A DNA stretch of 64,000 nucleotides from contig NC_091967.1 of assembly GCF_036711975.1 (NCBI RefSeq), forward strand, positions 30,605,501 through 30,669,500. Reading direction: 5' to 3'. This DNA is from Onthophagus taurus (Eukaryota; Arthropoda; Insecta; Coleoptera; Scarabaeidae). Positions 41,698 through 53,213 of the stretch are shown here, piece after piece. The position numbers were made by a program, and so were the translations under genes. Under the pieces are notes generated by a model. It did no database searches. It saw nothing but the letters and a program-made list of their open reading frames with translations, and had not been told where the DNA came from. Numbering within the stretch: the stretch's first letter is position 1; every line of letters starts with the position of its first letter.

Positions 41698-43520
41698 AAA
41701 TAATCACACATACATAGAATGGTACGAGTATTGCATGTTATTGCATTATATGTGTCTGTGGTAAATTTTTCGTTACCAGGAAATTTATTCCATTCTTCTA
41801 AAAACAATAGGAAATCTTTTAGAAATTTAATTTGGTGTCCATCAAGAGATGAAATGGGTTCCAAATATTTGTCATTTTTTTGAACACCATGATAAGCAGT
41901 AGAGCAATTGACAATTTTCCACCATTTACCAAATATTTCAATCATATATTTAGTGCCATTTACCTCTGCATTTTCTTTAAAATAATGTTCTAGTGCAATG
42001 ACATTACGCTCGTCAATAATTGCTAGAGCTAATTTAACATTTTGTCTTTCTAATGAAGAAGGAAACGTTGATTTATAGTTTAAATTGGGAGCATATTTCA
42101 TTAAATTGGATTTTTCAATATTGTATATACTTCGGAGATGTTCAAACGAAGCAACACATACAGTTTTGTCTACAGGAGATATAAATTTAAATATCTTTTT
42201 ATTGATCCAGTTATTTCTGAAATTTTTTATATTGTGCACATTGTCAGCTAATATAAAAATTTTAGTACCCGGAAGATACTTATTATATATGTAAGGGGTT
42301 ATAACACCTCCGCATAATGCTTTTAACATTTTTCTATTGACCCGGTTGTTATCGCTTATAATGGAAATGGTTTGAAAATCAACTGCACTTACAAGTTGGG
42401 TTACATCCGTTGTTGCCTTAAGTAAAAATTCGGAGTCTAATTTATTGATAGGAAATATCGCAACTACTTCTTTATATTTTGATAACAGTGATGATATCAT
42501 GAAAACCTGAAGAGTTTTCGCTGCAGATTTGGGAGAATTACTGCTGTAACCGATAAGGGATCCAGATCCAGCTTCATAATGCACTGTCGATTTGATGTAC
42601 ACTTCATCCAATAATAAATTTACATATTTATCTTTGGTTGATAATAGCATTCGTTTAGATTTTAAATATTTGATGCTATTATCATTAATACCGATAGAGC
42701 AATTTTCTTCGGTTGATGAAATTGATTTCAAATAATTGGGAGATGGCCATGTCAATATTTTATGATCTCGCAAATAATTGTAAGCGCATGGAAATTGGAG
42801 GAATAGACAATAAGCGTCTAAAACAGTTTGAGGGGTATACGTAGGTTTTAATTCATTTAAATTTTGAATTTGGTTTACCAAAAAATCGATATTGCTTTTC
42901 TTGGTTGGTAATTTTTCTTGTAATTCTAGTAAATTACTCAATATAACTGATATATTCTGAGCAGGGTACACTACATCTTCCTTCCATGAAATTAGAGTTT
43001 CAAGTAATAATTCAAATTGCTGTATGTTTTGAATAAGTTGAAAATGTATGACAGTAGGATTAATTTTTCTATCTTTAGAAAAAAATTCAAAATTAAGTGT
43101 TGGATATATTTTTAAGCTGCACAATATATTTGGAACTGAATTGAAATCTAAAATATATAAACAAATATAGTCTTTTAGTAAGATAAATTTATATTTGTTA
43201 TTACATTTTTGGACTATGGCTAAAATGGATTCATATAAATTGTGAGTAGTTTGTCCATGTATTATAGGCATATCAATTGTGGGAACTGCATTTTTCATTA
43301 AAATGCGTCGTCGGTAAGATTTATCAAAGCTATACCACTTTTCTTCAAAATGTTTTATGCAAACACGAGAATTCTTCGACGCTTTAAAATTATTTCCAAA
43401 CACGGTTTCCCATGAACGTTTCAAATCTTGATTTACAGGAAAATTGAAAGTAGTAATGTACTCAAGAGATTTTTGAGAGTAATTACTCTTGCAACCGGGA
43501 ACGCAACAAGCATTAGGCAT
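41698..43520 (-). pseudogene. P-element (THAP) transposase split by Sola copy 2
   Basis: Starts at 43520 (MPNACCVPGCKSNY) with a THAP zinc finger: C-x4-C, then CIKHFEE, then IDMPII. A helical region follows, then the RNase H-like core with LLLDEVYIKSTVHYEAGSGS, IISDNNRVNRKML, and FILADNVHNIKNFRNNWINK, the block that in relatives reads D-x-x-H-L-x-K-x-x-R-N. Further on are KLALAIIDERNVIALEHYF and the TRTILCMCDY block, where the Sola-like element enters. The 615 residues before the insertion are uninterrupted; downstream sequence is at 39090-39221. Intact apart from the insertion and 3' decay. Confidence 0.88.
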
Positions 43521-43867
43521 TGTTAAAATAATAAAACTAGAAGACTATAGATGATAGAAATTACAAAGAAATGCTAAATAGAACAAAGGAAAACCCAACC
43601 ACAAAATAGACGGCAACGAAGATAAGCTTAACTCTGAGAATATATTAACTAAAAACACAATCTTCTATATAAAAAGAGGAAAATCTGATGAAAAACAAAA
43701 ATGAAAAATTAAATAAGACGCAGAAAACCTACAGAAAAAACCCTGAAAATATCTAACGTTTAAAACTGTGAGGACGCTCCGACTACCTATCAGCTCGACA
43801 GTTAAAACACGACTGAGCGGTACCCCGAGATGAAGAATCGTACCCTGAGATTCGAGTCTCCCCACCA
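43521..43867. other. Spacer between P element and Kolobok-like fragment
   Basis: No gene. It presumably holds the 5' region and terminus of the P element (AT-rich up to about 43740), then a GC-richer segment from 43770 to 43905 that is unlike its neighbours. No TIR pair was identified. Confidence 0.35.
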
Positions 43868-44148
43868 CTACAGTATGGCCTGGAATATCGTAGGCTCCGG
43901 TCCTACGCATTCTTTTTTCTTTACGATCACATCGGTATAAGGATCACAAGCAAGGATACCTTTAAAAGTCTTGCTGTCTCCGTCCCCTACATAGATGACA
44001 TATTTCACGCCATGTTTTTCCACTGATCGCCTGAACATCTCAGTTATTCCATCGATATCCATTTTTCCAGCGTTTCCCGAATGGTTAATGGTGCAATTTT
44101 CTGTATGACTTTCGGACCATGCATAAAATTCTGCGATATTTTTCTCTT
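43868..44148 (-). pseudogene. Outer Kolobok-like transposase, middle fragment
   Basis: From 44148 the frame reads EKNIAEFYAWSESHTENC, then GNAGKMDIDGI and the second catalytic block VIYVGDGDSKTFKGI. It then loses similarity after IVKKKECVG near 43905. It is the direct continuation of 47030-47748 across the inner element (TTAA duplicated). The C-terminal third is missing, replaced by P-element DNA. Confidence 0.8.
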
Positions 44149-44152
44149 TTAA

Positions 44153-47029
44153 GGGGTTAGGCCACAGTAGCGGTTATGAAATCATGTTTCAATTCAATAT
44201 TTTTTTTTTGTATGAAAAAGTGATTCATTTATAAAACTAATTACGGATCTATTTAGTGTAAATATCAAGCTGATGAAAAATATTTTTTTTTGTTATACAA
44301 AATGGCCGACTACTGCTATCTGCCTTTGGAAAGTTTTGTCACGGTACTTCACGGCATGACATTTGGCACCCACAATTTTTGCCCTAAAATTTAAAAAAAA
44401 AATCTCGTTAATCTACAATAGAATACCGAGAGAAGTACGTACGGGATTTGAAAAATATTGTTTTATTCGGAAATTATAGGCATTTAAACTTAAAAAATGA
44501 ATTTTTGGTAAAAAAATTCGTATAAAACTGCTCATAAAATAAAAAGTTTTCAATTAATCAGAAATTCCGTACGTACTTCTCTGCAAAATGCAATTAGGAA
44601 CATAGTGTTAAAATTTCAATCCGATCGGATCAAAATTGTTGAAGTTATTTGTCACGCCAATTAGAAAAAAACTATTTAGAGAAAAACGTGTTTAAAGTTT
44701 AACATATAGTTTTTTTGTTGTTAAACTTAGAAAATGAAAGTAAAAAATTTTTTTACCGTTATTCTGCGATGCCAGCTCCGTAAAGTTGTCCCTCTAAGGC
44801 AAGATTTTCCTCCTCTTCCGTTTTCCTGGATGATTTTGCACTCGAGCGTGCGTCCCTCACCGCATCCGACAGCGATCTCTCAGCGTTGTCGACGCGTAGA
44901 GCATCCACTTCCACGCAAAAATTGTAGCAGTTGGGCCCTATAGTCATGCCCAAAACTTTTATAATCTCCATTACACTGCCGAGGCCATCGTTGAAAGTGC
45001 ACACTGCAACGTCTGAAGCTATATCTAAAACCATTTTGCCGCTTGAAGTGCTCTTCGGTGCCAAGTTCCACACGGTAGAATTGAAGCTCTCGTTGTTGTT
45101 TTGCGTGAAACCCCCTAAACAGCGAGTAAGCAGATCGTTGTTGGACAGCTCTTCATAAATTGGCTTGATGGCTTCAAAAACTTGAATATTGAGCGGCTCC
45201 TTATGGCGGTAAGAAGAAAGAGCATTCGTAGCATTCGCTTTCTGCCATGTACACCATGAGTCTGGACCGGGTGGGCATTTGTCGTGCTGCGGTTTTTCGT
45301 CGGTGGATAACTTGTGGTGGAGTGTGGCCCAAATTTCCTTCTTCATATCTTCAATACTGCTCTTGTGTTTCTTCGTATCGCCAATCCATAATATATGCTC
45401 AATTCATCAATTAACTTTCCTGTTAACTTTCCTTTGCCGCCAAGTCCTTTCGTTTTTTTTTTCAAATTTCGGAGTCGAGTGCCCATACGTTTCTGAACAT
45501 GATCGATAAGTACATTCTTTTTTTTGTACAGTTACATTTTCATAAGGTGCTGCATCTATAACACCATTAAAAGTTTTGCTATCGCCATCTCCAATATAGT
45601 AGGCATACATTGTTCCGTGTAATTCGTCAGAGCGCTTGAACATTTGGACAACTGAATCGACCTCCATTTTTCCTGCAGAGCCCTTATGATTGCTTTGGCA
45701 TGTTTCTTCATGTCCTTCATACCATTCCTCATATTCTGTCGTGCCTTCTTTAAGTTTCCAAAATTCACAGGACTTACAATATTTTGATTTCACTTCGATA
45801 TCAATCACCTTGCCCGTGAACCAACCAATTAGAGATGATATTCCGTAAAGGGAAGTAAATCCCCTCTTTCGCCAAGATCCATCACCCGAAACTGTAATTC
45901 CCTCGTTCTGTCCTTTTTCGAGTGACCTAGCTTTCTCTTCTGCAGCTGCCTTTTTCATGCTCGTACTACGCACAGTTTTGGTTGCTGTAGCAATTGCTCC
46001 GACAAGTTTATCATAAAATGAATGGTATATCGGCCGCGGCAAGTCCATGAACGCACAAAATTTCTTTATACCATGCAAACCTACACCTAATAATCGCATC
46101 GCAAGGGTAATTCTACGATTAACTTCATACCCATTTCGTACGTAAGGGCAATTAGGTATTTCGGTCTTTTCACACTGTTTGCAAGAAATCACGATTTTAA
46201 ACCCCAAACCGCGTGGAGCCGATTCAGTAAATTTTACGTCTTCACCGCACTTTTTGCAAACAACTACTTCGGCAATTGCGTTCATAACAGTTACGAAATT
46301 TATAAATCTGTAACCGAATTCGGCGTTAATGTCAACATCACGGGAACTTGTTGACGATCGCAGTTTTTTGGCCGATGCACTGACGTGTTGTAGTCCATCT
46401 CTCTCCACTTCGAATCTATTTAGCGGTCGACGTTTTGAAATACCGGTCTTGTGCGAAGACCAAGTATTTGACTTCGTGCCCTTCTTCGATGCAAAAACCT
46501 TTTTTTGGCTGCTCATTGCAGAAAAGCCGAACGGCAAACGGCGTTCTTTTAACAGTTACAAGAAAACAATGTTTATTTTCAAATGAAATAACTACCGTTT
46601 GTAAAATGTACTTACCACGAGTAACAAATTTCACAATAAATTAAGAGTCTTGAAAAAGACTAATGTTTAAAATTAAAGGTTTAGAAACGCAAACAACAAA
46701 GAAAAACCGGAAAAACCAAAAAGCGAAATGCCACGTAACGCACAGATGAACACTATTTTCAAACTGTCATTTTCTAACTGTCAAACTGTCTTACTAGTCA
46801 TGCCTACCGGTATAGCTCCGAAAATCCGGAGGCGTAGCGCGCTTAGGTGCCAGACCTCCGGCTCCGGCCGTACCAGAGGTAGGCTTACGTTATACGCTTA
46901 AAGTCGGTGAAAAAAATTTTTTCTCGCTATAATTCGAATGGTAACTTATTTTTATGATGATAAAGCATCGTTTAAGCAAAAAAAAAAAAAAAAAACGATT
47001 GTTTGAAAATTCTACTGTGGCCTAACCCC
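44153..47029 (-). mobile_element. Inner Kolobok-like DNA transposon (TTAA TSD)
   Basis: The termini are GGGGTTAGGCCACAGTAG and its exact complement, flanked by TTAA (44149-44152 and 47030-47033). The 2877-bp element holds one transposase gene in three frames. It is inserted in the transposase gene of a related, older element. The long non-coding part 44170-44740 contains a spaced inverted repeat around GTACGTAC (44430-44450 and 44560-44585). TTAA plus this transposase type indicates Kolobok rather than Mutator. Confidence 0.85.
44759..46537 (-). pseudogene. Inner Kolobok-like transposase (annotated elsewhere as Mutator-like)
   Basis: Starts at 46537 (MPFGFSAMSSQKK). The family's N-terminal domain runs through FGYRFINFVTVMNAI, with two CxxC pairs (CKKCGEDV, CKQCEKTEI) and NRRITLAMRLLGVG. 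The first catalytic block is VSGDGSWRKRGF, the second YYIGDGDSKTFNG, each with an aspartate. After two slips between 45470 and 45340 it continues IEDMKKEIWATLHH, then CPPGPDSWCTWQK, then LTRCLGGFTQNNNESFNS, which supplies a glutamate in the third position, and a basic, acidic-tailed C-terminus. About 600 residues before breakage. Confidence 0.85.
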
Positions 47030-47748
47030 TTAAGTGCTTATGATTCTCAGAGGATTGGCAAAAACTAGATTTTACTATTGAATCGACGACTTTCCTGCTA
47101 TAATATCCGACGAGTGTAGATACTCCAAACAACGATGAAAAACCTCTCGTTTTCCACGTACCGTCTCCAGAGACAGTAAAATGATGTTTTGTTTTTCCAT
47201 TGGCTACATTCAATTCTTTTTCCTCATCAATGGCTTTCCGCAAAACTACATCATAGACCGAAGACACTGCGATATTAATGTTTTCGAGAATGTCATAATA
47301 CGCCTTGGTTCCAAGTCCACTGCAAAGATCCATTAATTTGCAGAATTTATTGATTCCTTGTATGCCGATTCCGAGTAAACGAAACATAAAAATCATTCGG
47401 CGGTTTATTTCGAAAGCTTTATTTTGTATTTTTGGACATGAGTTGACCGAGTTTTCTGCACAGTTGCATTTCATTAACAGTTTGAATCCGAGACCTTGTT
47501 GCACGCTTGTGAAAAGTTGACGTTGACACTCTTTGTAAACAACGAATTGAGAGATTGCTGTAAAAACTGAGACAAACTCTAAGATGTAGTAAGCGAAACC
47601 AGGTGTGATTGGAGTTTCTAGTAGATGGCTTCTGCTCTGATGTGCTGACGTACGTCTTGTCTTCTTCAACAGATTTTGCATTCGGTGGCTTGCGTTTTTT
47701 TGGTCGAGACACCCGGTAATTACATGCACGTGACCCTTTACGGCCCAT
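47030..47748 (-). pseudogene. Outer Kolobok-like transposase, N-terminal part
   Basis: The start is likely 47748 (MGRKGSRACNYRVSRPKKRK), with a slip near 47660 into the frame that gives AYYILEFVSVFTAI, then CQRQLF and CNCAENSVNSC, NRRMIFMFRLLGIGIQGI, and the first catalytic block VSGDGTWKTRGF. It ends in SSENHKHL where the inner element enters at TTAA. It shows roughly half identity to the inner protein by eye, so it is a distinct, older family member. Confidence 0.82.
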
Positions 47749-48430
47749 TTTACAATAAAAAAAATCCCAAAATTAATAAATAACTATATTAAATATATGT
47801 ATATGTATTAAATATATGTAAATGTGAAATAATTTATCGCTAGTTAACAATAATAGTAAAAAGTCTTGAAAAAGACTGATAATCCTCTGCAGAAAATAAG
47901 AAAGGATCCCTAAACAATAAATCACAAAGCGTACGGTCCAACACAACAAGAAAACACAAAAACTAAACAAACACTACGGCTGCTAATATCACTTCGACTA
48001 TAGACAACCTAAGCCTTGACGTCACAGGGATGGCGGAGCTTGCCAACTGTAGCTAACGAAAAATTCCCACATGCAATTTTTCAATTAGTGTTAAAATAAA
48101 ATAAACTAAGTGATATTTTAGATGACATTTTTATGGCGATTTATCTTAGCAACTGTGGTTAGCAACTGGTTAGCAATTGTTTGAAGTCGGTATAAGCTCC
48201 ACCCACCTATGTGACGTCAGCACAATTTAACCCTTCATTTCATGGTATTTTATTTTTAAATAAAAATAATTTTAAGATGTACATTTTAGGACATACATTC
48301 AGGGAAAAGTAGAAAAAAATGTTTTTTCAACTACCCCCCGTGCGTCGCCATGTTTAACGAGGTATAGCTCTCTAACTAGAGAGAAATCTGCACAATTCTT
48401 TTACAGGCTCATTCCTAAGACCCTTTAGAT
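47749..48430. other. Spacer, probably 5' region of the outer Kolobok-like element
   Basis: AT-rich. It has a GTTAGCAACTG direct repeat around 48150-48175 and two GACGTCA sites (48016 and 48211). No gene seen. The last 8 bases (48423-48430) are the left copy of the hAT target duplication. Confidence 0.5.
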
Positions 48431-48630
48431 TAGGGTTGCCATAATAGTGTAAGTACTGACCGGGACATTTGACCGGGACAACTAGAAAAAAAACTCGGCA
48501 ATTTCATTTTTTTTTTATTATTTAAATGACTAATAAATCGGCTTACAATTACGTATAATTACGTACAACGTAAGTTTTGATTTAAATGACTATTTAAACG
48601 ATCCAAAACTAAATAATTATGCAAGAAATA

Positions 48631-50513
48631 TTAATTATTTTTATATTTTTCAGACTTTTTTACTTGCTTTAACAGGTCCGGCTTACCCATTACATACTTA
48701 TGAAATTCTGAGCAGCTCATTTTAAAGTTGTATTTACATTGAATTATACTTTCGACAGTTTCTATTTGCAGCCGATTACGTTCTTTCGTCCACTGTGTAG
48801 TTATTAAAGAAAATATCCTTTCGACATTGGCGTTATGTCCAGGGATGGCGTAAAGGTATTGGCACATTAATAATAATGTCTTTTTCCTTTCTAACACATC
48901 TGTTTCTTGGAAGAAAATTAACCATTTTTCATGCATGTCTTTTGTTTGCCAATCTTCATTACCTTTACGTTTTTGTATAAAATCTTTCAAGTATAACGTT
49001 TCTTCAAATACGTTATCGCCAATAATTATTCCCTTTTCTTGTAAATAAAATAGTTTGCCGTTTTTTCAACATCATGCCACTGCGGTGGAGCAGCAAGAAT
49101 CATCCATGAAAATACTTCATACATTGTGAGTGGACGACTCCACCGCTGTAAATATTCCAAAGCCGTTTTGTAATAATTATCAATTTCTTCGTCACACAAT
49201 TTTATTAAATCTGAATGCTGAGGAATATTTTTTATCTTGTCATATTCAATTTTTGTTTGGATTCCTAAAAATTTAGCTGAAGCTCGCTCTGAAAGTGTGT
49301 TTTCGAGACAGTTTATAAGTTCCATAACTTCAATAACTGTTATATTTGACTTTTCTATTCTTTTAATTTGTTTTTCAAATAAAAATGATTGGCTGTGTAA
49401 AAACAGAAAATAAACTTGTGACAATGGGTGATTAAAGAAATCGACTATTGCTTTTGGCGGTCTGGTTTCTGCCAAAAAAAAGTCTCTCAATGGTTCCCAC
49501 AGTTTCAAAATACGCTCAATTGCCGGTAACAATGACAACCACCTAGTTCTTGAGTGACATTGTAAATTAGCATGAGTTACATCAGCTGCTTCACAAAACG
49601 ATTTGAGACGTTCATTGCGTACTGTAAATATAGAAAAATACTTATAAATTTTCAGTACTATTGATTCCACATCAATACACAGTACGTCAGCAGATGTGGA
49701 TGCTGTGTTATGTATTATGTGAGCTGGACAACCTATGCCTTCGATGTCTTTAGAGAGATTTGATTTCAGTTTAAAGTATACGTTGTTCACCCTGTGCCTC
49801 TCTCGTCCCCCAAAATTTGCATTTGTGTTATCAGCGCTGTACGCCACTAGCTTTTCTAATGAGATATTTAAATTATTAAGTGTGTCTGTGCAGAAGGTGA
49901 CTACTGTATCTGAAGTTTCATTTTCTAAAGTATCTAATTTAATTAATTTCAGCTGCATACCATTGGTTTCTGAGAAATATTGTATAAGAAGAGGAAACAA
50001 CTTTTCAGCGTTATGATTACTAGCGTCGGTTAAAATTCCATAAAAAGGAATTGTTTCAATTTCTTCTTTTACTTTTTGTACAGAGTGTGGTGCCAATATG
50101 TTTCTTATTATTGCTGTAGCTTTTGTTCGTGCAGTTGACTGTTTCGCAGCAATTTTAGAATCAGGATATAAGATCGCGTTCAATTTAGTGTTGCAGTCTA
50201 ATGAATTAAAAGAATAACGATGGTTAATAACTTTGTAAGCTGTTGTTAATTCTGCTGCACACACTAAAGTATCTTCTGGAGTGTTTTCTTTAATCATGAA
50301 TGATGAAATATCTCGTGAAGTAGAAGCTGCCGACAAGTTAGACTTATGCCCATTAGATTTGATGTGATCTTCTATCGAAGTCTTACCACTATGGCTCACG
50401 GAAATAAATAAATTGCATACTGTGCAGTGCGCTTCGAATTCACTTCTACCTTTCTTTATAAACGTCCACTCTTTCGTGTAATTATCCGAGAAATGGCACT
50501 TGCGTTTTGGCAT
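48631..50513 (-). pseudogene. hAT transposase (BED zinc finger to dimerisation domain), one frameshift
   Basis: Starts at 50513 (MPKRKCHFSDNYTKEW). A BED-type finger (CTVCNLFISVSHSG with H-x4-H) occupies residues 30-60. The RNase H-like core shows YGILTDASNHNAEK with the first acidic residue, LVAYSADNTNANFGG with the second, GIGCPAHIIHNTA and CHSRTRWLSLLPAIERI. A slip near 49035 leads to LQEKGIIIGDNVFEETLYL. The C-terminal hAT dimerisation domain reads YLYAIPGHNANVERIFSLIT. About 640 residues in total. One indel separates it from an intact gene. Confidence 0.9.
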
Positions 50514-50726
50514 TATAATTATAAACTTACACCTAGTCCTTTGGTATCAGACGTCGTTGAGACAATATCCTAATCGCTGCACAATACTATAAACAATAAC
50601 GTCACGGTTGCTCGATTAAATATTACTGAATGTGCGTCAATGAACGCTCGAATAATTGTAGAAATGGGCGCAGCCAGCAAAGTGCGCGCACGCATGTTCA
50701 CTCGCTGTCATTAAATCTATTAAAAC

Positions 50727-50888
50727 AGGTTTGTTCCAACACACCAAGAAAACCGTCCCAGAACGGTTTTTATAACAAAGCAGGGTATTCTGAGATGAAA
50801 TTCATATACGCAGTGCTGTTCATAGAATAGTTGGTCTATTATAATAAACGATTCTAGAACGGTTTTCTTCGTGTGTTGGAACAGACCT
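50727..50888. mobile_element. 162-bp MITE inside the hAT
   Basis: The two ends are inverted copies of about 40 bp (GGTTTGTTCCAACACACCAA and, complemented, GGTCTGTTCCAACACACGAA), containing an internal AACGGTTTT. The flanks share AAC, a possible 3-bp duplication. It has no coding capacity and lies 214 bp upstream of the hAT transposase start. Confidence 0.7.
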
Positions 50889-51064
50889 AACATCGCCATC
50901 TACCGGGACATTTTGTAGTTCAACCGGGACGACCGGGACAGAAGTTTCAAACAGGTGACATGTCCAGGTGTACCGGGACGGATGGCAACCCTACTTTAGA
51001 TTGGAAAAATCAAAGAAAAAAAATTCGATTTTTTTAAACCAACAAGGTAAGGTGTAAGTCCCCC

Positions 51065-51330
51065 TTAAATGGTTAACTAACCTACAAAAGCTTTTCCAAA
51101 GTGAGAGTGCCTGGATCTTTTGGAAATCGGTGAAATTTTTTATTGTTAGGCCTATTAGTATAATATGAATTTTTACATGGAGTCGTCAGGCGACGAAACA
51201 CACGCACGACGCGGTCCTCGCCGCGCCCAACGTAAACATCGGGCATAACGCAGACCGCGCCGCGCGCCACACGCATGCGCCCACGTCCTAAAGCCTAACG
51301 TGCTCTGCACAAGCTGTTCCACACAGTGGC
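51065..51330 (-). pseudogene. Possible THAP-domain remnant
   Basis: The minus-strand frame 51276-51082 ends in KKFHRFPKDPGTLTLEKLL, preceded by CKNSYYTNRP. The first part resembles a THAP finger core (F-x-F-P-x-D-P). No second Cys/His pair is found. The upstream 100 bp are unusually GC-rich. Weak call. Confidence 0.3.
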
Positions 51331-51754
51331 GCCGACTTTCTAATATTTAAGGGGGGGCTAAACTTTTTACAAATGTACACCTTTTAGATGATCATTTTCA
51401 TTAATTTTTTTAAGTTCACACGTATATCGGACGAGGTATATCCCTGTCTAAATAAAATAATAAGAGGTAAATAAATAAAAAACAAATATTTTCTTCTCTA
51501 AAACTCAAATAAATAATTGATAAAACAGCAAGAAAACAACAAAAAAACAATAGATATAATTTAACTAAAACATATTCTGTAATAATGACATATTTACTTA
51601 TTGTATTTCTATGTAATTGAAAACGTATTTCTTCGTGCTTGATTCACGTTAATAAATATGTTTATGATTCTTTTCATATCTAAAGATTTATTTAATTCTT
51701 TATGAACGTGGAGGATTGGTAAGTTATTAAGGCGTTCCTGTGTCATCGTTGATC

Positions 51755-52640
51755 TTAAATATGTTTAGCCTTCAATATTTCCATCTCCTTAATAGTATTC
51801 AGCTGAGAGCCAATGATTATACAGGGAGCTTCTGGGCGTGTGAGCAATATTTCGCTTAAAACAGTAGCTAACTGGGCGAACCTGTCCAACATAAAATAAG
51901 AAGAATTCCATCGCGTTTTTACATCAAGGATCATTTTCTTCGTATTGCCTTTAGAAGCCCCTGCATCTATCTGTTTCTTGCGCAATTCATTACTAACATT
52001 AAGGCTTCCTTTAATAAATTTAACAATGTCGCGCACTTTGTTGATTAATACTGAGACTTCCGTCGACTTATCTATTGCCTGAGTGACAACCAAATTAATT
52101 GTGTGTGCGAAACAAAGAATAGTCTTTTTGTTGCCAAACAAGCTACGATTTAGTTTCATCATTGTACTGTCGTTATCCGTAAGCAGAAACCTTGTTTGTG
52201 ACAACGTTCCACTCAATAAGGAGCCGAAATAATTTTTCTTCTAAGTAAGTAGCTGTATGACTCGTGCAGCTCAAGTACGCCCAATGTCCCACTAAATGGA
52301 TGTACTTTGTCCAAAAAATTGATCGTTACTCCAAGAAATGATTTCTTTTGCATCGTTTCCGTCCAAATATCATAAGTTAGACAGTAGCTTTCGGATTTAA
52401 TAATGTAGGTTTTGAAAATCCATGACAAAGCTTCATATTTTTTATCGTCTCTCTGCTTGAAACCTTATATAGTGGAACAATTTCTTTCATGAGCTGAAGA
52501 AATCCATTTCCTTCTACGATCGAAAATGGCCGATTGTCCATGACAATAAATTTTACAATTGCTTCAGTGATTTTGTTTGACCTTTTACAGTCTTTAGAAG
52601 AAATTCTCTCAACATGTTCGAAAAATTCTTTGACATTGAC
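51755..52640 (-). pseudogene. hAT (ZBED-type) transposase fragment
   Basis: Pieces in two or three frames: RPFSIVEGNGFLQLMKEI near 52510 (the D-x-x-PFS-x-VE block of ZBED-type hATs), SESYCLTYDIWTETMQKKSF, then FLLTDNDSTMMKLNRSLFG, ILCFAHTINLVVTQAI and VKTRWNSSYFMLDRF. The BED finger and the dimerisation domain are missing. It is a different lineage from the hAT at 48431. The motif CAGTGGCGCCGACTT near 51335 could be its terminus. Confidence 0.78.
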
Positions 52641-53213
52641 TTACTAATAAGGAAGAAGTACATGTCAGAAGTTGAGATTCAGGGATAATAGATACTGTCG
52701 TCTCCTCTATACTCTTAGATACATCTGTTGGATTCCTTTGGATTCGTATTTGGCGACAACCCAAATAAGAATGCTTTGTTGTCTTAAGCTAATTCTTTAT
52801 TTAATTTAAACACGTTGAAATACAAAGTTAACTTGCTTTTTCTTTTTTTTTTTACTTATTGCTTCTTGCAATATCCCAAAATGCGGTTTGAGAGACAAAG
52901 TTTCGTAGACACGGCGTCGAAATTAAAACTGACTATAATAACTGACTTATAATTGACTATAATTTCAGGGGTTTAAAAGGACCGCGGGATCCTGAAATTC
53001 GGCCCTCGCGTGGTGGGGTCGAAGTCGCCTGGCGTCTGAAGGGCGCGCAGATGCGGCTTATCGGAAATCTAACGACGACATTAATTCTTCTAACATACGG
53101 AGATACTAAACCGAATTGCGGGAACCACTTAAGGTGGTTCGGCTCTTAGTTCGCTCAAAAAAAGGGGGTCGGAGAAGTTTATGACTATTGTAACAAAACA
53201 ATACTTAAAAGTA
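52641..53213. other. Non-coding, possibly LTR or leader of the gypsy fragment
   Basis: No gene. The region 52970-53060 is GC-rich (CGGCCCTCGCGTGGTGGGG). A palindrome GAACCACTTAAGGTGGTTC is at about 53132-53150. I could not find a matching second LTR. Confidence 0.35.

Larger units (their letters stand above)
48431..50993 (-). mobile_element. hAT transposon with 8-bp TSD
   Basis: TAGGGTTGCCAT and its exact complement form the ends; CTTTAGAT duplicates at 48423-48430 and 50994-51001. Subterminal ACCGGGACA units are repeated near both ends (48456-48481 and 50925-50970). It holds one transposase gene with a single frame slip and a small MITE (50727-50888) upstream of its start. Confidence 0.94.

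Noticed and set aside
44153-47029. Reading the inner element as piggyBac because of TTAA
   Set aside because: The transposase lacks piggyBac blocks (IDESM, ADNWY, DISDQM) and has the GDGSW/GDGDSKTF pattern of the other family.
51082-51276. Second hammerhead-like motif (CGACGAAAC near 51190)
   Set aside because: There is no CTGATGA at the required distance; only the GAAAC part is present.
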